The notes under the pieces are model-generated. The model was not told the DNA's origin. It did no database searches and was given only the letters and a program-made list of their open reading frames with translations. The position numbers and the translations under genes are program-made. Source: Rhodopseudomonas sp. (lineage in GTDB: Bacteria > Pseudomonadota > Alphaproteobacteria > Rhizobiales > Xanthobacteraceae). From it: a DNA stretch of 64,000 nt. The stretch spans positions 57,815 through 121,814 of the forward strand of contig WGNB01000033.1 in assembly GCA_016124795.1 (NCBI GenBank), read 5' to 3'. Positions 28,128 to 36,593 of the stretch are shown here, in pieces. Position 1 is the first letter of the stretch. Each line of letters begins with the position of its first letter.

Positions 28128-28760
28128 CTAGCCGGCCTTCGATTCGGTCTTGGCCGCCGGCTTGGATACGCCGACCAGAGCCGGCCGCAGCATCCGCTCG
28201 CCGATCATGTAACCGGACTGAACGACCTGCGCGACGTGACCGGCCGGGAAATCCGAGTTCGGCACTTCGTACATCGCCTGATGCAGGTTCGGATCGAACT
28301 TCTCGCCCTGCGGCGTGAATTTGCGAACGCCGTATTTCTCGAGCGACTTCATCAGTTCGCGCTCGGTCAGCTCAACGCCTTCGATCATCGCCTTGACGGC
28401 CGGATCGGCGAGTTCGCGCTGCATGTCGTCGATCGTCGCCAGCGCGCGATGCATGTTGTCGGCCACCGCCAGGACATCGCGGGCAAAGCTGGTGATACCG
28501 TATTGCCGGGCATCGGCAACCTCACGCTCGGTGCGCTTGCGCAGGTTGTCCATGTCAGCCAGCGTGCGCAGCAGCTTGTCCTTGAAGTCGGCGGCGGCGG
28601 CGAGCGCGGCGGTGACCTGTTCGGCCGGCACCATCTCCGATGCGGCACCAGCCGGGTCGGATGCCTTGGCCGGGTCCTGAGCCTGGGTCTCGGGCGAAAC
28701 CGAAGCCTTGTTCGCCTCGGCGGCCGCGTCTTCAGCCTTATGCGCGGTCTGATCCGTCAT
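28128..28760 (-). CDS. grpE: Nucleotide exchange factor GrpE
   Basis: GrpE releases ADP from DnaK. The 210-aa product has an acidic, Ala-rich N-terminus (1-50), the long coiled coil (about 50-110, FKDKLLRTLADMDNLRKRTE), and the C-terminal beta domain with VELTERELMKSLEKYGV and FDPNLHQAMYEVP...VQSGYMIGERMLRPALV. It lies downstream of hrcA by 113 bases. A heat-shock-type promoter in that gap suggests it can be transcribed alone. Confidence 0.97.
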   Translation of the reverse strand: MTDQTAHKAEDAAAEANKASVSPETQAQDPAKASDPAGAASEMVPAEQVTAALAAAADFKDKLLRTLADMDNLRKRTEREVADARQYGITSFARDVLAVADNMHRALATIDDMQRELADPAVKAMIEGVELTERELMKSLEKYGVRKFTPQGEKFDPNLHQAMYEVPNSDFPAGHVAQVVQSGYMIGERMLRPALVGVSKPAAKTESKAG

Positions 28761-28797
28761 AATAATCGATCCATCTCTTGGGGATATTCGGTTGCCC

Positions 28798-28829
28798 CGG
28801 ATATCAGGGCTGGCGGCCGAAAAATCAAG
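28798..28829 (-). promoter_or_regulatory. RpoH-like promoter of grpE
   Basis: On the minus strand: CTTG, 18 bases, CTGATATCCG. This matches CTTG-N17/18-CYTATNTNNG at all fixed positions but one (G instead of T at the third base of the -10 block). The predicted leader would be about 30 bases. Confidence 0.6.
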
Positions 28830-28873
28830 CTTTCCGCACGAAATCCCGAAATTCCGGGCATTTTCAGGCCAGC

Positions 28874-29959
28874 TTAACCCGACAACAAGCGGCTCACCAC
28901 CCGCGCCGTATAATCCACCATCGGGATGATACGGGCGTAATTGAGCCTGGTCGGGCCAATCACGCCGATGACGCCCACCATCCGGCCCTCGCCGTCACGG
29001 TAGGGCGCGACGATGGTCGACGAGCCCGACAGGGAAAACAGCTTGTTCTCGGAACCGATAAAAATGCGCACGCCGTCGGCCCGCTCGGCGCGGCCGAGCA
29101 GATCGATGACGCCGCGCTTGGTTTCGAGCGCGTCGAACAGCGAACGCACCCGCTCCAGATCGTCAAGCGCGTGCAGATCGTCGAGCAGGTTGGCGTGGCC
29201 GCGCACGATCAGCTGACGCTCGTCGGTGTCGCCGCCCGACCAGCTCGCCAGACCGGCGGCAATGATCTTCTGCGTCAATTGATCGAGCTCGGCCTGGCCC
29301 TGCGCCAGCGTCGCCTCGATCTCGGCGCGCAACTCAGCCAGCGACTTGCCCCGGATATGGGCGTTCAGGAAATTGGCGGCCTCCGACAGCGCCGAAGTCG
29401 GCAGCCCGGACGGCACGTTGAGAATGCGGTTTTCGACCTGACCGTCTTCGCCGACCAGAACCGCGAGCGCGCGTTCCGGTTCGAGCCGCACGAACTCGAT
29501 ATGCTTGAGCCGGACATTGGTCTTGGCGGTCAGCACCACGCCGGCCGAGCGGGTCAGGCCGGACAGCATCTGCGAGGCTTCCGTCAGCACCGCCTCGACC
29601 GACTTGTTGACGCCGACGCCGACCACCTGGGCCTCGATCGAGCGGCGGTTTTCTTCCGTCAGGTCGCCGATCTGCATCAGCGCGTCGACGAAGAACCGCA
29701 GGCCGAGTTCGGTCGGCAACCGGCCGGCCGAGGTATGCGGCGCGAAAATCAGCCCGAGCTGCTCGAGGTCCGACATCACGTTGCGCACCGAGGCCGGCGA
29801 CAGCGTGATCGGCAGGATGCGCGACAGATTGCGCGACCCGACCGGCTCGCCGGTGGTCAGGTAGCTCTCGACGATGGTCTTGAAAATCTCGCGCGAGCGC
29901 TCGTTGAGCGCGGCGAGACTGACGTGACTGGCGCCGATGGGAACGTCGTGGGAAGCCAA
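28874..29959 (-). CDS. hrcA: Heat-inducible transcription repressor HrcA
   Basis: HrcA normally represses groESL and sometimes grpE by binding the CIRCE element. The 361-aa product has an N-terminal winged helix ([28 protein letters not shown]), the block [18 protein letters not shown], a GAF-like central domain and the C-terminal [22 protein letters not shown]. The start is TTG at 29959, with AAGGAG six bases before it; this gives the family N-terminus and length. No CIRCE sequence is visible near it, but a perfect 17-base palindrome lies just upstream. Confidence 0.95.
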   Translation of the reverse strand: MASHDVPIGASHVSLAALNERSREIFKTIVESYLTTGEPVGSRNLSRILPITLSPASVRNVMSDLEQLGLIFAPHTSAGRLPTELGLRFFVDALMQIGDLTEENRRSIEAQVVGVGVNKSVEAVLTEASQMLSGLTRSAGVVLTAKTNVRLKHIEFVRLEPERALAVLVGEDGQVENRILNVPSGLPTSALSEAANFLNAHIRGKSLAELRAEIEATLAQGQAELDQLTQKIIAAGLASWSGGDTDERQLIVRGHANLLDDLHALDDLERVRSLFDALETKRGVIDLLGRAERADGVRIFIGSENKLFSLSGSSTIVAPYRDGEGRMVGVIGVIGPTRLNYARIIPMVDYTARVVSRLLSG

Positions 29960-29976
29960 GAACAACTCCTTCTGCT

Positions 29977-29993
29977 TGGTCAAGAATTGACCA
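29977..29993. promoter_or_regulatory. Perfect palindrome upstream of hrcA
   Basis: TGGTCAA-GAA-TTGACCA has seven-base arms and sits just upstream of the hrcA ribosome site. It does not resemble CIRCE. It could be an operator or a small hairpin affecting translation. A second palindrome, CAAGGC-G-GCCTTG, lies at 30010-30022. Confidence 0.55.
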
Positions 29994-30108
29994 TTCACGA
30001 GGCTTTGCACAAGGCGGCCTTGCCACCGCCCGGCCATAATGGCATTTTTAAACCAAGCTGGCTGCGTCGGGATCGACCCGGAACGCGGAACCGGTTGCGA
30101 TTTCAAGA

Positions 30109-30504
30109 ATGTTGGGCGTTTTAACCCGGAAATGGCGATGGCGCACGGCAGGTTTTCTTGTCGTGCTTTACGCCGTTTGCCTGATGGCCCCGACAGTGGC
30201 TCTGACTTTCGGCGCCGCCGCCACACCGGCACATTGCCTGACCGAAACCACGCAGACATTCGGCTCCGGCCACGTTCATCATAACAAAGCCGACCGCGAC
30301 CATCCCGATACCGGCGATATCGATCACGACCACGCCAGCAAATGCTGTGGCCTGTTTGCCGTAAACGGCGTGATGCCGAACCTCGATCTTATCGTCGAAC
30401 GCCGGCCTCCCGAATCGCAAATTCCTCGTTTATTTGCCGCCGACCTTGCCGGTCAGGACACCGACCGAATCGACCGGCCACCGAGATCCCTCCCCTCGCT
30501 TTGA
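30109..30504 (+). CDS. His-rich exported protein heading the copper operon
   Basis: A 131-aa protein with an N-terminal membrane segment or signal ([28 protein letters not shown]) followed by a His/Asp-rich stretch ([28 protein letters not shown]) with two adjacent Cys. The His/Cys content suggests metal binding. I do not recognise a defined family; it resembles DUF2946-type short copper-linked proteins only in style. It is the first gene after the divergent hrcA and precedes the lipoprotein, TolC-like and multicopper oxidase genes. Confidence 0.6.
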   Translation: MLGVLTRKWRWRTAGFLVVLYAVCLMAPTVALTFGAAATPAHCLTETTQTFGSGHVHHNKADRDHPDTGDIDHDHASKCCGLFAVNGVMPNLDLIVERRPPESQIPRLFAADLAGQDTDRIDRPPRSLPSL

Positions 30505-30593
30505 ATCCGTTCGCGCGCGCGGCTTAAGCCGAATCACGCTTCGGCGGCGGCAGCCCCGGCGCGCGTTCGTCGTCAATCGATGGATGAGGGATC

Positions 30594-30890
30594 ATGATAT
30601 CCAGTAATCTTCGGCTCAGGCCGACGGCCGCGTCTGCGCGCGCGCGCCTGATGCGTTTCCGGCTAACCGTCTTATTGGCCGCCACCACCGTGCTCTCGCA
30701 AGGTTGTGCTCAGACACCGCCGCAGAGTCCCGTCCGGGCCGACGCCGCCGATGCCAGCATCGCCGTTACTCCGACAGCCTACCGGTCGGTGCTTGCCGGT
30801 TACGCGAGTCAAAGACCGGTCGAACCGTCGCCGTGGCTCGAACGAAACCGGCAAGTGGCGCCCGCGCCTGGAAACGGCGGCCAGAAATGA
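30594..30890 (+). CDS. Small putative lipoprotein of the copper operon
   Basis: A 98-aa protein with a basic N-terminus and hydrophobic stretch FRLTVLLAATTVLSQGC, in which Cys could be lipidated (a non-ideal lipobox). The mature part is Pro/Ala-rich with no known domain. GAGGGATC precedes the ATG. An internal Met at residue 20 is an alternative start. Its stop overlaps the ATG of the TolC-like gene (ATGA), so they are coupled. Unknown function; guilt by association points to copper export or sensing. Confidence 0.6.
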   Translation: MISSNLRLRPTAASARARLMRFRLTVLLAATTVLSQGCAQTPPQSPVRADAADASIAVTPTAYRSVLAGYASQRPVEPSPWLERNRQVAPAPGNGGQK

Positions 30891-32314
30891 CAAGCCCGTC
30901 CCTCACCCGTATCGGCGTCGTTGCCGGCGGCGCCTTGCTGCTCGCCGCTTGCCAAACATTATCGCCCGACGGCGGCATGAGCGTCACGTCGGACTTTACA
31001 CGGCAGCAACTCGGCAAAGACACCGTCGCCATCCGCAACGCAGACGATGCATCAGCGGTACGCGCGCGCGTTCGCCATCTGATCAAGCGGCCCTTAACCG
31101 CTGATAACGCGGTCCAGATCGCGCTATTGAGTAATCGCGGCCTGCAAGCATCCTATAATGAACTCGGCATTGCCGAAGCGGTGATGGTGGCCGACAGCCG
31201 GCCACCTAATCCGAAACTGTCGCTGTCACGTCTGTCTGGCGCCGACCTCGAAATAGAACGCCGGATCGTCATCGATATTCTTGACCTCGCGACGCTGCCG
31301 GCGCGTGCCCAGATCGCGCAAGATCGCTTCCGTCAGGCGCAACTGCGAGCGGCCGGCGAAACCGTTCGGGTCGCCGGCGAAGCCCGTCGTGCATTTTACA
31401 GCGCGGTCGCCAGCCAGCAGCTCGCCGAACAACTAGGCGGCGCGCAAGCATCCGCCGCCAACGCGGCTCGACTCGCCACACGGCTCGGACAAAGCGGCGC
31501 GCTCAACAAACTCGATCAAGCGCGCGAACAGGTGTTCTTCGCGGAGATTGCCGCGCAACATGCCACCGCGCTTCAAAGGGCCGCCGGCGAACGCGAAGCG
31601 CTGATCCGCGCGATGGGGCTCTGGGGCGACGATCTCGCCTTCAAACTGCCGGCCAAGCTGCCGGTGCTCCCGGTCCGGCCCCGCGCCCTGCGCGCGGTCG
31701 AACGCGACGCGCTCGATCATCGCATCGATGTCCAGATCGCACGCATCGAAATCGAGGCGCTGGCGAAATCCTACGGACTGTCACAGGCAACCCGCTTCAT
31801 CAATGTCCTCGATCTCGGCGGAATCAGTAAAACGACACGTCCGGCCGACGGTCCAAGCGATCGTTCGCGCGGCGTCGAAGTCGAATTGCAGATACCGCTA
31901 TTCGACTTCGGCGAGACCAGACTGCGTCAAGCCGAAGAAACTTATATGGCGGCCGTTAATCGTCTGGCGGAAAAGGCAGTGAACGTGCGTTCGCAGGCGC
32001 GCGAGGCTTATCGCAACTATCGCGCCGCCTATGACATCGCCGCGCATTACCAGCGCGAAGTGCTGCCGCTGCGCAAGATCATTTCCGATGAAATAACGCT
32101 GCGTTACGGCGCCATGCAAATCGACGTCTTCGCGCTGTTGACCGAACAACGGCAACGCATCGCCGCTTCGGTCGCGGCGCTGGAAGCCCAACGCGACTTC
32201 TGGCTCGCGGCCGCCGCATTGTCCACCGCCATGGCCGGCAATGGCAGCGGTGGCGGCGGCGAGCCAATGTCCACCATGGCCATCAACGGCGGCGGCGACG
32301 CTCCCGCGCATTGA
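30887..32314 (+). CDS. TolC-family outer-membrane lipoprotein
   Basis: A 475-aa outer-membrane efflux protein (OEP family, CusC-like). A lipobox LLLAAC at about residues 17-22 suggests lipid anchoring. Two related OEP halves are seen, with long helices (ARAQIAQDRFRQAQLRAAGE; YRNYRAAYDIAAHYQREVLP) and barrel parts. In Cus-type systems such a protein is the exit duct for a CusA/CusB pump, but neither partner lies in this window. It overlaps the preceding gene by four bases and is followed by the multicopper oxidase. Confidence 0.85.
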   Translation: MTSPSLTRIGVVAGGALLLAACQTLSPDGGMSVTSDFTRQQLGKDTVAIRNADDASAVRARVRHLIKRPLTADNAVQIALLSNRGLQASYNELGIAEAVMVADSRPPNPKLSLSRLSGADLEIERRIVIDILDLATLPARAQIAQDRFRQAQLRAAGETVRVAGEARRAFYSAVASQQLAEQLGGAQASAANAARLATRLGQSGALNKLDQAREQVFFAEIAAQHATALQRAAGEREALIRAMGLWGDDLAFKLPAKLPVLPVRPRALRAVERDALDHRIDVQIARIEIEALAKSYGLSQATRFINVLDLGGISKTTRPADGPSDRSRGVEVELQIPLFDFGETRLRQAEETYMAAVNRLAEKAVNVRSQAREAYRNYRAAYDIAAHYQREVLPLRKIISDEITLRYGAMQIDVFALLTEQRQRIAASVAALEAQRDFWLAAAALSTAMAGNGSGGGGEPMSTMAINGGGDAPAH

Positions 32315-32345
32315 CCCGGCAATCGTCAACGACAAGGACGCAACC

Positions 32346-33722
32346 ATGATCTCGCGACGCAATCTTATCGGGGGGTCGGCGGTGCTGGCCGGCGCCGCCG
32401 CCATCAGTGGGCGGGTACAGGCCGCCGCTATCCCTGAAGCTCCAAGCACCGCCACATCCGCGATGCAGCCACCGCTGTTTCCGGCCAGCGGTCCCGATTA
32501 CCAGCCGGTCGTCACGCTTAACGGCTGGACGTTGCCCTGGCGCATGAACGGCGACTGGAAGGAATTCCATCTGGTCGCCGAGCCGGTGCTGCGCGAAATC
32601 GCGCCCGGCATGACCGCCCACCTGTGGGGCTACAACGGCCAGTCTCCTGGACCAACCATCGAATGCGTCGAAGGCGACAAGGTCCGCATCTTCGTCACGA
32701 ACAGATTGCCCGAGCATACAACGGTTCATTGGCACGGCTTACTGATCCCGAATGGCATGGACGGCGTCGGCGGACTGACCCAGCCGCACATCAAACCCGG
32801 CAAGACCTTCGTCTACGAGTTTGTGATGAAGAAGAGCGGCACGTTCATGTACCACCCGCACTCCGACGAGATGGTCCAGATGGCGATGGGCATGATGGGC
32901 TCGTTGGTCGTTCATCCGCGCGATCCGAAGTTCATGCGCGTCGACCGCGATTTCGTCTTCCTCATTGCCGCCTTCGATATCGATACCGGTGCCTATGTCC
33001 CGAAGGTCAACACCATGACCGACTTCAATTTATGGACCTGGAACAGCCGGGTTTTTCCGGGCATCGACCATCTCGCGATTCGCAAAGGCGACCGTGTCCG
33101 CGTCCGGATGGGCAACCTGAGCATGACCGCCCATCCGATTCACATGCACGGCTATGACTTCAAGGTGACCTGCACCGATGGCGGCTGGGTGCCGGAAAGC
33201 GCACGCTGGCCGGAAGTCACAATCGACGTCCCGGTCGGCGGCATGCGCGCTTTCGAATTCGACGCCCATGAGCCGGGCGACTGGGCGTTTCATTGCCACA
33301 AGTCGCATCACACCATGAACGCCATGGGACACGCGGTGAATAATTTCATCGGCGTCGAAACCCGCGATCTCGCCAAGACCATACGCAAGCTGACGCCGGA
33401 TTACATGCCGATGGGTTCGGCCGGCATGGCCGAGATGGGCGCTATGGAAATGCCGATGCCCGACAACACGCTGCCGATGATGACAGGCTTCGGTCAATTC
33501 GGCCCGATCGAAATGGGCGGGATGTTTTCGGTCGTGAAGGTGCGCGAAGGCCTCGACCGCAACGATTACAAGGACCCTGGCTGGTACAGGCATCCCGCCG
33601 GCACGGTGGCTTATGAAATCGACGCGCCACCGCAAAACCCGCCACGCCAAAACGGCGGCGCCAACGCGGCCGCCCCCAATCCGAAATCCAGCGATCCTCT
33701 ACCAAAAAAGGAACTGAAATGA
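32346..33722 (+). CDS. Multicopper oxidase, CopA-like
   Basis: A 458-aa periplasmic oxidase, probably Tat-exported (SRRNLIGGSAVLAGAAA). Copper ligands are seen in all four expected blocks: H128-W-H130, Y-H170-P-H172, H263-PI-H266-M-H268 and H316-C317-H318-KSHH. A Met-rich tail segment (MPMGSAGMAEMGAMEMPMP) resembles the copper-binding Met loops of CopA and CueO. Such enzymes oxidise Cu(I) to the less toxic Cu(II). AAGGAC precedes the ATG. The stop overlaps the next ATG (ATGA). Confidence 0.92.
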   Translation: MISRRNLIGGSAVLAGAAAISGRVQAAAIPEAPSTATSAMQPPLFPASGPDYQPVVTLNGWTLPWRMNGDWKEFHLVAEPVLREIAPGMTAHLWGYNGQSPGPTIECVEGDKVRIFVTNRLPEHTTVHWHGLLIPNGMDGVGGLTQPHIKPGKTFVYEFVMKKSGTFMYHPHSDEMVQMAMGMMGSLVVHPRDPKFMRVDRDFVFLIAAFDIDTGAYVPKVNTMTDFNLWTWNSRVFPGIDHLAIRKGDRVRVRMGNLSMTAHPIHMHGYDFKVTCTDGGWVPESARWPEVTIDVPVGGMRAFEFDAHEPGDWAFHCHKSHHTMNAMGHAVNNFIGVETRDLAKTIRKLTPDYMPMGSAGMAEMGAMEMPMPDNTLPMMTGFGQFGPIEMGGMFSVVKVREGLDRNDYKDPGWYRHPAGTVAYEIDAPPQNPPRQNGGANAAAPNPKSSDPLPKKELK

Positions 33723-34204
33723 TCTCACGTTACCAACAGACCCGCATGACCCTGTTTTCATATTTCACCGCGCTTGCCGTCATGGCCGCGGCAACTGGCG
33801 CCGCCCATGCCCATGACGGCCATTTCTCAGCAGGCCAGCCGGGCGATCCGAAGAAGCCGTCTCATGCGGTCAAGGTCGTAATGCATGAGGATGGTCGCAA
33901 CATGCTGTTCACGCCGTCGCATCTCACCGTGCGCAAGGGCGAACAGATTCGCTTCATCCTGAACAATGACGGCACCGAGAAACACGAATTCGTTCTCGCC
34001 ACCGTCGAGGAGAACCGCAAGCACGGCGCGTTAATGAAAAGATTTCCGAACATGGAGCACGCCGACCCGAACGCGCGCCAACTCATGCCTTATACCGGCG
34101 GCGAAATTCTCTGGAAGTTCACCAAGGCAGGCACTTTCGAATTCGCCTGCCTGATACCGGGCCATTACGAGGCCGGTATGCACGGCACGATCACGGTGAA
34201 ATGA
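33719..34204 (+). CDS. Exported cupredoxin
   Basis: A 161-aa blue-copper-fold protein with a signal peptide (cleavage near AAHAHDG). The type 1 copper set can be read as His89 (TEKHEFVL), Cys144 (FEFACLIPG), His149 (GHY) and Met154 (EAGM). This places a likely electron-transfer or copper-carrier protein in the periplasm beside the oxidase, with which it overlaps by four bases. Confidence 0.88.
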   Translation: MISRYQQTRMTLFSYFTALAVMAAATGAAHAHDGHFSAGQPGDPKKPSHAVKVVMHEDGRNMLFTPSHLTVRKGEQIRFILNNDGTEKHEFVLATVEENRKHGALMKRFPNMEHADPNARQLMPYTGGEILWKFTKAGTFEFACLIPGHYEAGMHGTITVK

Positions 34205-34254
34205 CGCGCCGGATTTTCAAACCCAACCCGATGACAACCTGAATGGAGACGATC

Positions 34255-34563
34255 ATGCGAAAACTGACTGCGATGACGATGTTGGCCATGCTGACCTTGT
34301 CGAGCCTGACGATGATAAACCCGGCCCGCGCTCAGTCGGCAATGACCGACGGCGTGGTGACCAAGGTCAACCCGTCGGCAAACAAGATCACCATCAAACA
34401 CGGCCCGATGAAGAAATTCGGCATGGATGACGGTATGACCATGGTCTACACGGTCAAAAGCCCGGACTTGCTGTCCGGCATCAAATCCGGCGACAAGATC
34501 AAATTCGACGCAGACGAGGTCAACGGCCAGTTTATCGTCACCAAGATCGCGCCCGCCCCTTAG
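34255..34563 (+). CDS. CusF-like periplasmic copper-binding protein
   Basis: A 102-aa protein with a signal peptide (cleavage near ARAQS) and one OB-like CusF domain: DGVVTKVNPSANKITIKHGP, then KKFGMDDGMTMVYTV. The His in KHGP and the Met residues in FGMDDGMTM match the Cu(I)/Ag(I) site of CusF, though the Trp of E. coli CusF is not in view. The second ATG (34255) is preferred because GGAG lies six bases upstream. It closes the copper operon; rph follows. Confidence 0.88.
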   Translation: MRKLTAMTMLAMLTLSSLTMINPARAQSAMTDGVVTKVNPSANKITIKHGPMKKFGMDDGMTMVYTVKSPDLLSGIKSGDKIKFDADEVNGQFIVTKIAPAP

Positions 34564-34650
34564 AGGCGGCCCTTGCCCTGGCTGGTGCCGCTTCGTAAAA
34601 GCTCCCCAACAACTGCAAAAGCCGGTTTTGCGGAAAACGAGGAGCGCCCG

Positions 34651-35367
34651 ATGCGGCCCAGCCAGCGACAAGTCGACGAATTACGCGCGGTGTCGCTGGA
34701 ACGCGGGGTGGTCAAATACGCCGAGGGCTCCTGCTTCGTGAAATTCGGCGATACCCATGTGCTGGTGACCGCCAGCCTGGAAGAGCGCCTGCCGCCGTGG
34801 CTGAAGGGTCAGGGCCGCGGCTGGATTACCGCCGAATACGGCATGTTGCCCCGCGCCACCAATACCCGCACCCGGCGCGAAGCCTCGTCCGGCAAACAAG
34901 GTGGGCGCACCGTCGAGATCCAGCGCCTGATCGGCCGCTCATTGCGGTCGGTCGTCGATTTGCAGGCGCTCGGCGAACGCCAGATCACCATCGATTGCGA
35001 CGTCATCCAGGCCGACGGCGGCACCCGCACCGCCTCCATCACCGGCGCCTGGGTGGCGCTGTCGGATTGCCTGTCCTGGATGAAGGCACGCGACATGCTC
35101 AAGAACGGTCCGGTGCTGCGCGACCATCTCGCCGCCGTGTCCTGCGGCGTATTCAAGGGCACTGCCGTGCTTGATCTCGATTACGCCGAGGACTCTGAAG
35201 CCGACACCGACGGTAATTTCGTCATGACCGGCTCCGGCAATATCGTCGAGGTCCAGGCCACCGCCGAAAAAGACCCGTTCAGCGAAGAGCAACTGCTGAC
35301 GCTGCTGGCGCTCGCTCGCAAGGGCATCGGCAAGCTGGTCGATTTGCAGAAAATGGCGGTCGCCTGA
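34651..35367 (+). CDS. rph: Ribonuclease PH
   Basis: A phosphorolytic 3'-to-5' exoribonuclease that trims tRNA 3' ends. The 238-aa product begins [17 protein letters not shown] and has [20 protein letters not shown], the [15 protein letters not shown] block, and [15 protein letters not shown] with [28 protein letters not shown] 34651 is preceded by GAGGAG. In relatives it normally faces hrcA directly; here the copper operon lies between them. Confidence 0.97.
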   Translation: MRPSQRQVDELRAVSLERGVVKYAEGSCFVKFGDTHVLVTASLEERLPPWLKGQGRGWITAEYGMLPRATNTRTRREASSGKQGGRTVEIQRLIGRSLRSVVDLQALGERQITIDCDVIQADGGTRTASITGAWVALSDCLSWMKARDMLKNGPVLRDHLAAVSCGVFKGTAVLDLDYAEDSEADTDGNFVMTGSGNIVEVQATAEKDPFSEEQLLTLLALARKGIGKLVDLQKMAVA

Positions 35368-35389
35368 GGCGTCCTGACCGGAGCGCCCC

Positions 35390-35758
35390 ATGATCGGGCT
35401 GGTGACGGCGCATCTGACGGGATTGGCGGTCGTCACTGGGCTGGTCAGCCTGTTCATGTCGGATGCGTTCTACCGCTCGGCGGTGGCGCGCGCCCGACCG
35501 TTATTGCCAGACGATTTGCAGGAGGCCCACAAGGCCAGTTTTTCGCTGGGCGCTTATCTGTGGGATGCGGACTGCCCGATTGGTCTGCGCCAACGCTATC
35601 TCTGGTCGATCGCCTTCGCGGCCCTGGCTCTGATATGCGTGGTGATCTTTGCCTTGCGTACTGGCCATCTGTATTGGGCGATAGTCTTTGCCATTGTGCT
35701 GGCCTATTCGGCCGGCATCGGCATCATTGGCTTGATCAAATATCGGAACCGATTGTGA
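35390..35758 (+). CDS. Small membrane protein between rph and rdgB
   Basis: A 122-aa protein with about three membrane segments ([55 protein letters not shown]). No family recognised. It starts 22 bases after rph, and its TGA overlaps the GTG of rdgB (GTGA), so it is translated within the rph-rdgB unit. Its codon use looks less GC-biased than its neighbours, which hints at later arrival. Confidence 0.7.
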   Translation: MIGLVTAHLTGLAVVTGLVSLFMSDAFYRSAVARARPLLPDDLQEAHKASFSLGAYLWDADCPIGLRQRYLWSIAFAALALICVVIFALRTGHLYWAIVFAIVLAYSAGIGIIGLIKYRNRL

Positions 35759-36420
35759 ATCCTCCTCAACCAAAGCACCGTTACCTGCCCGACCATCTCG
35801 GCGGCCGCCCTCTGGTGATCGCTACACATAATCCCGGCAAACTCGCCGAAATGCGCGAGCTGCTGGCCCCTTATGGTATCGCGGCGCAATCGGCCGGCGA
35901 ACTCAATCTGGCCGAGCCGGAAGAAACCGGAAAAACCTTTGCCGAAAATGCCCGCATCAAGGCTATCGCGGCCGCCAAGGCAACCGGTCAAGTCGCTTTC
36001 GCCGACGACTCCGGTCTATGCGTCGAAGCGCTCGGCGGCGAACCGGGCATTCATTCGGCGCGTTGGGCAGGACCCGACAAGGATTTTCGCAGCGCGATGA
36101 ACCGCATTCAGACGCTGCTGATCGAGCGCGGCGCGCGCGAGCCGGAACAACGCCGCGGCCATTTCATCGCCGCCTTGTGCCTGGCTTTCCCGGACGGCCA
36201 TATCGAGGACTTTGAAGGCCGCATCGACGGCGTCATCGTCTGGCCGCCCAAAGGCACCGCCGGCTTTGGTTACGATCCGCTGTTCCTGCCGGATGGGCAC
36301 GATCGAACCTTCGGCGAAATGACGGCGGACGAAAAGCACGGCCTGCCGCCCAAGGGTCAGGGCCTGTCGCACCGCGCCCGGGCTTTCGTGACGCTGGCGA
36401 AGGCTTGTTTGGAGAAATAA
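35755..36420 (+). CDS. rdgB: dITP/XTP pyrophosphatase (RdgB/HAM1)
   Basis: Removes non-canonical purine nucleotides such as dITP and XTP from the pool. The 221-aa product has [18 protein letters not shown] at the N-terminus, [32 protein letters not shown], and the C-terminal [19 protein letters not shown] and LSHRARAF. The GTG start overlaps the preceding stop. A seven-base hairpin GACCAGC-GCT-GCTGGTC (36422-36438) follows the stop directly. Confidence 0.96.
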   Translation: MNPPQPKHRYLPDHLGGRPLVIATHNPGKLAEMRELLAPYGIAAQSAGELNLAEPEETGKTFAENARIKAIAAAKATGQVAFADDSGLCVEALGGEPGIHSARWAGPDKDFRSAMNRIQTLLIERGAREPEQRRGHFIAALCLAFPDGHIEDFEGRIDGVIVWPPKGTAGFGYDPLFLPDGHDRTFGEMTADEKHGLPPKGQGLSHRARAFVTLAKACLEK

Positions 36421-36593
36421 CGACCAGCGCTGCTGGTCACGTCGACAATCACAGGCCAACCGCTGTACGCGGGTCGGGCTTTAGCGCGCCCGATCCGCGA
36501 TACGCGGAAAGTCGTTACAATTTTAATGACTTGTCCGCAGCAAAGATCCGTCGACACTGGCTGGTCGCGGCGACGCAGCCTATGGTGCTTAAC

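Noticed and set aside
29960..30108. CIRCE element for HrcA
   Set aside because: No TTAGCACTC-N9-GAGTGCTAA or near match is visible upstream of hrcA or grpE; the palindromes there are of a different sequence.
36421..36593. Longer N-terminus for HemW reaching back into rdgB
   Set aside because: The frame is open, but the added residues are not conserved in HemW and there is no ribosome site; the start near MTLTTQ gives normal length.
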